Position numbers and translations under genes: made by a program. A stretch of 64,000 nucleotides of DNA, taken from positions 17,787 to 81,786 of the forward strand of contig NZ_BPFX01000027.1 of NCBI RefSeq assembly GCF_019655855.1, written 5' to 3'. The notes beneath the pieces are model-generated. The model was not told where the DNA came from. It was given only the letters and a program-made list of their open reading frames with translations, and ran no database searches. The DNA is from Pseudomonas paralcaligenes. Lineage in GTDB: Bacteria > Pseudomonadota > Gammaproteobacteria > Pseudomonadales > Pseudomonadaceae. This document shows, in pieces, positions 45,389-53,126 of this stretch (position 1 is its first letter; each line of letters opens with the position of its first letter).

Positions 45389-45481
45389 GTAGGGTGGTTG
45401 GGCCACAGGCCGTAACCCACCGGCGCAATCGACCGCGCCACCGCCGGTGGGTTACGTCGGCAAGCGGCTAACCCACCCTAC
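45389..45481. repeat. Long nested palindrome (GTAGGGTGG outer, GTAACCCACCGGCG inner)
   Basis: Outer arms GTAGGGTGG (45389) and CCACCCTAC (45473-45481) enclose inner perfect 14-bp arms GTAACCCACCGGCG (45412-45425) and CGCCGGTGGGTTAC (45442-45455). This is a dispersed intergenic palindrome type, not a gene. Confidence 0.75.
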
Positions 45482-45672
45482 GCGTTCCGCAGCCTAGCCC
45501 TGACTGAACGCTGCAGCTGCCTGCCGCTGGATTATTCCTCTTCGGGCCAGCGCAAGCGCTGTTCAGCGATACAGCCGCTGTCCCGCCCGCGCGGGAATGA
45601 CTGTTTCGGAAGCACCTCGTCATCCCCGCGCAGGCGGGGACCCAGAATGGGTCAGGGCGCTACAACCCGGCC

Positions 45673-45699
45673 AAAAAAAGGGATGGCCGAGGCCATCCC
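45673..45699 (-). terminator. Rho-independent terminator of the aspA transcript
   Basis: On the minus strand a perfect 9-bp stem, GGGATGGCC / GGCCATCCC with a 2-base loop (45680-45699), is followed by seven T residues (45679-45673). It lies 188 bp beyond the aspA stop, so the intervening small open frame would be on the same transcript. Confidence 0.9.
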
Positions 45700-45727
45700 T
45701 GAGAGGTGAGGCTGGTGAGGGCCTCTT

Positions 45728-45871
45728 CTATGAAGCGGTTTTCGCTCGCCGGGCCGGGGCCTTCGCCTGGCTCGGGGAGACGTAGAAGCCGGCGAGGCCG
45801 GGCCAGCAGCGGCGCGGCGGGTGCAGGGCGAGGAACAGGGCCTTGGTGACCGGGGTCGCGGACGTTTGCAT
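45728..45871 (-). CDS. Possible 47-residue small protein downstream of aspA
   Basis: An open frame of 47 codons starts MQTSATPVTKALFLALHPPR and ends ARRAKTAS. TTGGAG lies about nine bases before the ATG. It is between the aspA stop and the aspA terminator, so it would be co-transcribed. The product is basic, proline-rich and has one cysteine (RRCWPGLAGFY). I recognise no family. It could be a real small protein or chance reading of an untranslated 3' region; conservation would decide. Confidence 0.4.
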   Translation of the reverse strand: MQTSATPVTKALFLALHPPRRCWPGLAGFYVSPSQAKAPARRAKTAS

Positions 45872-45886
45872 GGGGGCGTTCTCCAA

Positions 45887-47311
45887 TCAGTGCTGCAGCG
45901 GCACGAGGCGCGGGGCGATCATGTTCTCGGGGCGCAGGATGTCGGCCAGGGTGGCGTCGTCCAGCAGCTTCTCTTCGCGGACCAGTTCGAGTACGCCACG
46001 GCCGGTTTCCAGCGCGGTCTTGGCGATGCGGGTGGCGTTCTCGTAGCCGATGTACGGGTTGAGCGCGGTGACCAGGCCGATGGAGCTTTCCATCAGCTCG
46101 CGGCAGCGCTGCTCGTTGGCGGTGATGCCGTCGATGCACAGCTCGCGGAGCATGTCCATGGCGCGGGTCAGCAGGCGGATCGAGTCGAGGATCTTGTAGG
46201 CGATCAGCGGCTCCATCACGTTCAGCTGCAGCTGGCCGCCCTCGGCGGCGAGGGTCAGCGCCAGGTCGTTGCCGATCACCTCGAAGGCGACCATGTTCAC
46301 CGCCTCGGGGATCACCGGGTTGACCTTGCCCGGCATGATCGAGCTGCCCGGCTGGCGCGGCGGCAGGTTGATCTCGTTGATCCCGGTGCGCGGGCCGCTG
46401 GAGAGCAGGCGCAGGTCGTTGCAGATCTTCGACAGCTTGACCGCGGTGCGCTTGAGCATGCCGGAGAACAGCACGAAGGCGCCCATGTCGCTGGTGGCCT
46501 CGATCAGGTCGGCCGCCGGCACCACCGGGTGGCCGCTGACGATCGCCAGGCGGCGCACGGCCAGCTTCTGGTAGGCCGGGTCGGCGTTGATCCCGGTGCC
46601 GATGGCGGTGCCACCCAGGTTGACCTCGGTGAGCAGGTCCGGCGCCAGGCGCTTGAGGTGCTGCAGGTCCTCGCCCAGGGTGGTGGCGAAGGCGTGGAAT
46701 TCCTGGCCCAGGGTCATCGGCACGGCGTCCTGCAGCTGGGTGCGGCCCATCTTCAGCACGTGGCCGAACTCCAGGCCCTTGCTGGCGAAGGCGCTGATCA
46801 GCCGGTCGAGGGCGCCGAGCAGGCTGTCGTGGCCGAGCAGCAGGCCGATGCGGATGGCGGTGGGGTAGGCGTCGTTGGTCGACTGCGCCATGTTCACGTC
46901 GTTGTTCGGGTGCAGGTACTGGTACTCGCCCTTCTCGTGCCCCATGGCCTCGAGCGCGATGTTCGCGATCACTTCGTTCGCGTTCATGTTGGTCGAGGTG
47001 CCGGCGCCGCCCTGGATCATGTCGACCACGAACTGGTCGTGGAACTCGCCCTGGATGATGCGGGCGCAGGCGGTGCTGATGGCGGTGTGCTTGGCGGCGG
47101 ACAGGTGGCCCAGCTCGCGGTTGGCGTCGGCCGCGGCCTGCTTGACCATGGCCAGGCCGATCACCAGTTTCGGGTAGTGCGACAGCGGTACGCCGGACAG
47201 TCGAAAATTCTGCACGGCTCGCAGGGTCTGGATGCCGTAGTAGGCGTCGGCGGGGACTTCGAGGGTGCCGAGCAGGTCTTTTTCGATGCGGACGGATGCA
47301 GCAGCGGACAT
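45887..47311 (-). CDS. aspA: Aspartate ammonia-lyase
   Basis: This reversibly deaminates aspartate to fumarate and ammonia and supplies fumarate. The 474-residue protein has the fumarase/aspartase signature GSSIMPGKVNPVIPE near residues 322-336. The active-site regions GGAGTSTNMNANEVIAN and TSDMGAFVLFSG also fit, and MGRTQLQDAVPMTLGQEF is aspartase-typical. It starts MSAAASVRIEKDLLGTLEVP. It diverges from a LysR-type regulator whose intergenic region has an LTTR-type dyad. Confidence 0.95.
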   Translation of the reverse strand: MSAAASVRIEKDLLGTLEVPADAYYGIQTLRAVQNFRLSGVPLSHYPKLVIGLAMVKQAAADANRELGHLSAAKHTAISTACARIIQGEFHDQFVVDMIQGGAGTSTNMNANEVIANIALEAMGHEKGEYQYLHPNNDVNMAQSTNDAYPTAIRIGLLLGHDSLLGALDRLISAFASKGLEFGHVLKMGRTQLQDAVPMTLGQEFHAFATTLGEDLQHLKRLAPDLLTEVNLGGTAIGTGINADPAYQKLAVRRLAIVSGHPVVPAADLIEATSDMGAFVLFSGMLKRTAVKLSKICNDLRLLSSGPRTGINEINLPPRQPGSSIMPGKVNPVIPEAVNMVAFEVIGNDLALTLAAEGGQLQLNVMEPLIAYKILDSIRLLTRAMDMLRELCIDGITANEQRCRELMESSIGLVTALNPYIGYENATRIAKTALETGRGVLELVREEKLLDDATLADILRPENMIAPRLVPLQH

Positions 47312-47407
47312 GATGGATCTTTTCTCTGGGAAATACGGCTTGGCGCCGCGATGCCCAATAATCTAGGCTCTGTGCCGTCCGTCGGCCAATGCTGTTAAAC
47401 GCTATGG

Positions 47408-47424
47408 TATGCGTAATCGGCATA
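47408..47424. promoter_or_regulatory. LysR-type dyad between aspA and its divergent regulator
   Basis: TATGC-N7-GCATA is a perfect inverted repeat that contains the T-N11-A spacing of LysR-type boxes. It is about 60 bases upstream of the LysR gene start and about 97 bases upstream of aspA. Confidence 0.65.
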
Positions 47425-47483
47425 ATGTCGCCGTGACTCGGGTTCGATGTCGCGCGTGCATAATTTCAAACGATGGTTGATCG

Positions 47484-48392
47484 ATGAATCTGGAAACCAA
47501 GTGGCTGGAAGACTTCGTCGCCCTGGCCGCCACCCGCAGCTTTTCCCAGGCCGCCGAAAAGCGTTTCGTCACCCAGCCGGCCTTCAGCCGGCGCATCCGC
47601 AGCCTGGAGGCGGCGCTGGGGCTGACCCTGGTCAACCGCACCCGCACGCCGGTGGAGCTGACCGAGTCCGGCCAGCTGTTCCTGGTCACCGCGCGCAGCA
47701 TGGTCGAGCAACTGGGCGAGGTGGTGCGCCACCTGCACAACTTGGAAGGCCAGCAGGGCGAGGTGCTGCAGATCGCCGCCGCCCACTCGCTGACCCTCGG
47801 CTTCTTCCCGGAATGGATCGGCCGCCTGCGCCGCGAGGGCCTGCCGCTGTCCACCCGGCTGGTGGCGACCAACGTCGGCGAGGCGGTGCACTCGCTGCGC
47901 GAGGGCAGCTGCGACCTGATCCTCGCCTACTACGACCCGGACGCGGCGGTGCAGCTGGCGCCGGACATCTTCCCCTCGCTGGACCTCGGCTCCACGGCCA
48001 TGCTGCCGGTCTGCGCGGTGGGCGAGGATGGCGCGCCGCTGTTCGACCTGGATTCCGGCCAGAGCGTGCCGCTGCTGGCCTACAGCGCCGGCGCCTTCCT
48101 CGGCCGCTCGGTGAACCAGCTGCTGCGCCAGCGCGCCCTGCGCTCGACCACGGTGTACGAGACGGCCATGGCCGACAGCCTCAAGACCATGGCGCTGCAG
48201 GGCCTCGGCGTGGCCTGGGTGCCGCGCCTGTCGGTGAGCGCCGAGCTGGCCAGGGGCGAGCTGGCGATCTGCGGTGGCGAGAAATGGCAGGTACAGCTGG
48301 AAATCCGCCTGTATCGCTGCGTGCTGTCGCGCAAGGCGGCGGTGCGCCTGCTCTGGCGCAAGCTGGAGGCGGGCGTCGGCGCCGGGTCGTAG
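47484..48392 (+). CDS. LysR-family regulator, HypT/YjiE-like
   Basis: This 302-residue LysR-type regulator has an N-terminal winged helix, NLETKWLEDFVALAATRSFS and VTQPAFSRRIRSLEAALGLT. The full length resembles E. coli HypT (YjiE): the N-terminal ETKWLxDF, AAAHSLTLGFFPEWI and GVAWVPRLSVSAELARGEL all align in my recollection. HypT senses hypochlorite, but that function cannot be assumed here. It is divergent from aspA and may control it. It starts MNLETKWLEDF at 47484. Confidence 0.9.
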   Translation: MNLETKWLEDFVALAATRSFSQAAEKRFVTQPAFSRRIRSLEAALGLTLVNRTRTPVELTESGQLFLVTARSMVEQLGEVVRHLHNLEGQQGEVLQIAAAHSLTLGFFPEWIGRLRREGLPLSTRLVATNVGEAVHSLREGSCDLILAYYDPDAAVQLAPDIFPSLDLGSTAMLPVCAVGEDGAPLFDLDSGQSVPLLAYSAGAFLGRSVNQLLRQRALRSTTVYETAMADSLKTMALQGLGVAWVPRLSVSAELARGELAICGGEKWQVQLEIRLYRCVLSRKAAVRLLWRKLEAGVGAGS

Positions 48393-48410
48393 CGGGCGGG
48401 GCGCCCGCCG

Positions 48411-49970
<1,560 letters not shown>

Positions 49971-49984
49971 CATGACTTCCTGCT

Positions 49985-49995
49985 GTCGATTCGAC
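49985..49995. promoter_or_regulatory. NorR-type enhancer site 1
   Basis: GTCGATTCGAC fits the NorR consensus GT-N7-AC. It is paired with a second site 26 bp to the right (centre to centre) in the norR-hmp intergenic region. Confidence 0.72.
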
Positions 49996-50010
49996 ATTCG
50001 AAAGCTCGCT

Positions 50011-50021
50011 GTCAAATCGAC
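50011..50021. promoter_or_regulatory. NorR-type enhancer site 2
   Basis: GTCAAATCGAC fits GT-N7-AC. Its centre is about 47 bp upstream of the TGGCACG element at 50063. Confidence 0.72.
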
Positions 50022-50032
50022 AATTAACTGTT

Positions 50033-50045
50033 CAAGCATTTGATT
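50033..50045 (-). promoter_or_regulatory. IHF consensus site
   Basis: On the minus strand AATCAA-ATGC-TTG matches the IHF consensus WATCAANNNNTTR exactly. It lies between the NorR sites and the sigma-54-like promoter elements, where an IHF bend is expected for this class of promoter. It overlaps the left arm of a 28-bp palindrome. Confidence 0.65.
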
Positions 50046-50064
50046 TATATGAATAAATCAAATG
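50037..50064. repeat. 28-bp AT-rich perfect palindrome in the hmp promoter
   Basis: CATTTGATTTAT, a 4-base centre (ATGA) and the exact inverse ATAAATCAAATG form 12-bp arms. It overlaps the IHF site on its left and runs into the TGGCACG element on its right. It contains TTGAT and ATCAA but with 12 bases between them, not the 4 of an FNR box. Confidence 0.8.
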
Positions 50065-50090
50065 GCACGATTGCTGATAGGTCTTTTGCA
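50063..50090 (+). promoter_or_regulatory. Possible sigma-54 promoter of hmp
   Basis: TGGCACG at 50063-50069 is a perfect -24 element, but the properly spaced -12 position reads CTGAT instead of TTGCA. A second alignment, 12 bases on (50075-50090), has a perfect TTGCA -12 with a poor -24 (TGATAGG). Which of the two is used cannot be decided from sequence. Confidence 0.5.
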
Positions 50091-50120
50091 GAAAAACCTG
50101 CGTGCAAGAGGAAAACCCCT

Positions 50121-51302
50121 ATGTTGTCCAATGAACACATTGCTCTCGTCAAGGCCACCGTGCCTCTGCTGGAAAGCGGCGGCGAGGCGCTGACCACCCA
50201 CTTCTACCGCATCATGCTGGCCGAGTACCCGCAGGTGCGCCCCCTGTTCAACCAGGCGCACCAGGCCAGCGGCGACCAGCCGAGGGCGCTGGCCAACGGC
50301 GTGCTGATGTACGCCCGCCACATCGACCGGCTGCAGGCCCTGGGTCCGCTGGTTTCCCAGGTGGTGCAGAAGCACGTGTCACTGCAGATCCTGCCGGAGC
50401 ACTACCCCATCGTCGGCGGCTGCCTGTTGCGCGCCATCCGCGAGGTGCTGGGCGCCGAGATCGCTACGGACGAGGTGATCGAGGCCTGGCGCCTGGCCTA
50501 CGGCCAGCTGGCCGAGCTGCTGATCGGCGCCGAGGAAGAGGTCTATTGCGCCAGCGAGCGCGCCGAGGGCGGTTGGCGGGGCGGCCGTCCGTTCCGCGTG
50601 GCGCGCAAGGTGCGCGAGAGCGAGGAGATCACCTCCTTCCACCTGCGGCCGGCCGATGGCGGAGCGCTGCTCGATTTCGTCCCCGGCCAGTACATCGGCC
50701 TGCGTCTGGTCATCGACGGCGAGGAAGCGCGCCGCAACTACTCCCTGTCCACCGCGCCGGATGGCCGCGAATACCGCATCAGCGTCAAACGCGAGCCGGG
50801 CGGCCGCGTTTCCAGCCACCTGCACGAGCGGATCGGCGAAGGCGACGAGATCGAGCTGTTCGTGCCGGCCGGCGACTTCACTCTCAACCGTTCGGCCAAA
50901 CCGCTGGTGCTGATCGGCGCCGGCGTCGGCATCACCCCGCTGATGGCCATGCTGGAGTCAGCGGTCCACAGCGGCCGGCCGATCCGCTTCATCCACTGCG
51001 CGCGTCATGCCGGCGTGCAGGCCTTCGCTGCACGGGTAGACGAGCTGGTCGCGGCCCATCCGCAGGTGCAACGCTTCTACTGCCTGGAAGAGCGGCGCCC
51101 GGGCGACGGCGCCGATGCCCATGGCCGCCTGTCCCTGGAGCGCCTGAAGGCCTGGCTGCCCGCCGAGCGCGACGTGGATGCCTACTTCCTCGGCCCCAGG
51201 CCGTTCATGGCGGCGGTCCGGCGCGACCTGCGCAAGCTTGGCGTGCCGGACGCCCAGGCTCGCTACGAGTTCTTCGGTCCGGCTGCCTCGCTCGATACCT
51301 AG
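50121..51302 (+). CDS. hmp: Flavohemoglobin (NO dioxygenase)
   Basis: This oxidises NO to nitrate with O2 and NAD(P)H. The start at 50121 (MLSNEHIALVKATVPLLESG) is preceded by AGAGGAAA and gives 393 residues; an in-frame ATG at 50040 lies inside the promoter palindrome and is rejected. The N-terminal globin domain has the proximal histidine in VVQKHVSLQILPEHYP near residue 85. The FAD site is RRNYSLSTAP and the NAD site is LIGAGVGITPLMAML. It diverges from norR. Confidence 0.96.
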   Translation: MLSNEHIALVKATVPLLESGGEALTTHFYRIMLAEYPQVRPLFNQAHQASGDQPRALANGVLMYARHIDRLQALGPLVSQVVQKHVSLQILPEHYPIVGGCLLRAIREVLGAEIATDEVIEAWRLAYGQLAELLIGAEEEVYCASERAEGGWRGGRPFRVARKVRESEEITSFHLRPADGGALLDFVPGQYIGLRLVIDGEEARRNYSLSTAPDGREYRISVKREPGGRVSSHLHERIGEGDEIELFVPAGDFTLNRSAKPLVLIGAGVGITPLMAMLESAVHSGRPIRFIHCARHAGVQAFAARVDELVAAHPQVQRFYCLEERRPGDGADAHGRLSLERLKAWLPAERDVDAYFLGPRPFMAAVRRDLRKLGVPDAQARYEFFGPAASLDT

Positions 51303-51892
51303 TCGTCCTCGCCGTCGCTGAACAGCCCCTTGCCCCAGCTCACCAGCGGATCGTCGTACTCGTGGGCCTCGAGCGCGGCGAGCTTGGGCTCGATGAAGGC
51401 CTCGAAGGCCTGCGCCGAGTCGAAGTGGTGGCGGCCGGTGACCACGGTGAAGATCAGCTTCTTGCCGATGCTGGTGGAGAACATGTTGCCGATCGGCTTG
51501 CCGTTCTTGCGCAGCAGCACCAGCCTGGCGTGGCTGCCGATGTCGCGGCTCAGCGCGATGTCTTCCTCGGTCACGTCGTCGGTCGTCAGGCCGAGTCCGA
51601 AGCTGGCGCCTTTCAGGGCGCTATAGCTGGCGAATGCCGCCTCGCTGGGGCTGGAGGTGAGCAAGACGGTGCTGTGCAGGTACAGGCCGCTGAGCGGTGG
51701 GGAATCGTAGGTGAGTTCGATGGAGCGGCTCAGGTAGGAGACGGTCTTGCCGTAGCGCCCGGCGTCCTCCTCGTAGCCGAAGTCGGTATGGGTCAGCAGC
51801 AGGGCGCGTTCCGCCTCGGTGGGTTGCGACTCGTCGTCGACGCAACCGCCGAGCAGCAGCGCGGCGGCCAGGAGGGCCAGGGTTCTGAACAT
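51299..51892 (-). CDS. Hypothetical lipoprotein
   Basis: The 197-residue protein has a clear lipobox, MFRTLALLAAALLLGGC, followed by an acidic mature part (VDDESQPTEAERALLLTHTD). No family is recognised. The mature region may be a compact alpha/beta domain, with FGLGLTTDDVTEEDIALSRD and IFTVVTGRHHFDSAQAFEAF. Its stop overlaps the hmp stop on the other strand (51299-51302), so the genes are convergent. Function unknown. Confidence 0.75.
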   Translation of the reverse strand: MFRTLALLAAALLLGGCVDDESQPTEAERALLLTHTDFGYEEDAGRYGKTVSYLSRSIELTYDSPPLSGLYLHSTVLLTSSPSEAAFASYSALKGASFGLGLTTDDVTEEDIALSRDIGSHARLVLLRKNGKPIGNMFSTSIGKKLIFTVVTGRHHFDSAQAFEAFIEPKLAALEAHEYDDPLVSWGKGLFSDGEDD

Positions 51893-51954
51893 GGTGCGGT
51901 CCTTGCGGTTGATCCGACGGCAGCTTGCCCCAGCGTCCCGCGCTTGAACAGGCC

Positions 51955-52959
51955 CTAGTCGACGCGGAAGCGCAGCACGCCGATCTGCTGGCCGGCCTCG
52001 GTCACCACCTGTACCTGCCAGTCGCCGGCCGGCTGCGCGGGGAAGTTGCGCTTGTGGGTCCAGGCCCGGTAGCCGGCCTTGCGGCCGCCGTGGATGTCGA
52101 GGGCGATGCGGTCCATCTCCACGCCGTCGCGCTTCCACACGTGGTAGATGCGTTCGTCCAGCCCGCGCGGGGCGCTGATCGCGGTATAGGCGTACAGCCC
52201 GGCCTGCTGCAGCTGGGCGGCGGACACCTTGCCCAGGCTGCGTCCCGGGCTGCGCTGCTGCAGCTGCTCGGTGACGGCCACTTCGGTCAGCCACAGGGTC
52301 GCCGGCGGCACCCATGGGCGCGCCAGCCAGGCGCCGACGCCGAGCGCGGCGACCAGCCCGGCCAGGGTCGCCCAGCGCCAGTAGCCCTGGATGCGAAGGC
52401 TGCTGCCGAGGCTCGGCAGCGCCACCACCAGCGCGGCGCCCAGGGCCAGGCGGTAGCTCTCGGCGGTGGTCAGGTGGACGATCAGCGGCAGCGCCACCAG
52501 CAGCACGGCGAACAGGGTGAAGGTGTGGAAACTGAGGTAGAGCCAGCGCCGCGCGGCCAGCCAGCGGTAGTAGATCGGGTCGACGATGGCCAGCAGCGCC
52601 GCCGCGCCGAGCAGGCTGGTGAACAGCGCCTGGCCGCTGTGCCAGGAGGTGGTGACGAAGAAGAAGGGCAGGGCGAAGAACAGGCTTTCCTGGTGGATCA
52701 TCTGGGTCAGGTAGCGCAGCACCAGCGGCGGCACCTCCAGCCCCAGCCAGCGCGCCGCGCTGCGGGTCAGCAGGCCTTCCAGCAGCAGCCAGGCCCAGCT
52801 CAGCAGCATCAGCACCGCGATCACCTTGCCCACGCCTGCCTGGCGGTCGACCAGGATGAAACTCGCCACGCCCGAGCAGAAGCCGAAGGCGGCGATCAGG
52901 CCGGGATAGCGCTGGACCAGGGCGAAAAGGCGGAGCAGGTAGGGTTTCCAGTTCGGCAT
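51955..52959 (-). CDS. DUF5924/DUF2914-type membrane protein
   Basis: This is a 334-residue protein with about eight membrane helices in the first two thirds. The C-terminal soluble domain of DUF2914 type is near residues 225-334 (LYAYTAISAPRGLDERIYHV, WKRDGVEMDRIALDIHGGRK, WQVQVVTEAGQQIGVLRFRV). The start at 52959 (MPNWKPYLLRLFALVQRYPG) is preferred; 53043 would add a proline-rich, non-family stretch. The function is unknown. Confidence 0.82.
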   Translation of the reverse strand: MPNWKPYLLRLFALVQRYPGLIAAFGFCSGVASFILVDRQAGVGKVIAVLMLLSWAWLLLEGLLTRSAARWLGLEVPPLVLRYLTQMIHQESLFFALPFFFVTTSWHSGQALFTSLLGAAALLAIVDPIYYRWLAARRWLYLSFHTFTLFAVLLVALPLIVHLTTAESYRLALGAALVVALPSLGSSLRIQGYWRWATLAGLVAALGVGAWLARPWVPPATLWLTEVAVTEQLQQRSPGRSLGKVSAAQLQQAGLYAYTAISAPRGLDERIYHVWKRDGVEMDRIALDIHGGRKAGYRAWTHKRNFPAQPAGDWQVQVVTEAGQQIGVLRFRVD

Positions 52960-53062
52960 CGAGCGTGCTGAGGGCGGCGGCGGGTCGGGCAGGATACCAG
53001 CAGCCCCGCCGGCAGGGGGCGGGGCAATGGACCGTTCATGCAAGCCGGGCTACTGACGTGTG

Positions 53063-53083
53063 GCCGGTCTCTGAAAGACCGGC
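53063..53083. terminator. Hairpin between the protease and DUF5924 genes
   Basis: GCCGGTCT and AGACCGGC form an 8-bp stem around a 5-base loop. No T run follows on either strand, so termination is uncertain. It lies about 45 bases beyond the protease stop. Confidence 0.4.
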
Positions 53084-53126
53084 TTGACTCGACATTCGTT
53101 CCTGGCGAGAGAAATGCCGGTCCGGT

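Larger units (their letters stand above)
45120..45660. other. Repeat nest without a convincing gene
   Basis: This stretch of about 540 bases between the MocR gene and the aspA terminator contains three palindrome families. These are the GTAGGGTG palindromes (45121-45183 and 45389-45481), a CTATGTCCCCGTTA-bounded element with a REP inside (45201-45315, extra copy at 45323-45336), and a TCCCGCGCGGGA/TCCCCGCGCAGG-type pair (45577-45650). Short open frames across it are repeat-derived. Confidence 0.7.

Noticed and set aside
45202..45441. 79-codon minus-strand frame in the repeat nest
   Set aside because: It is made of repeat units and has no ribosome-binding site or conserved pattern.
50037..50064. 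AT-rich palindrome as an FNR/DNR box
   Set aside because: TTGAT and ATCAA are separated by 12 bases rather than 4, so it does not fit the dimer spacing.
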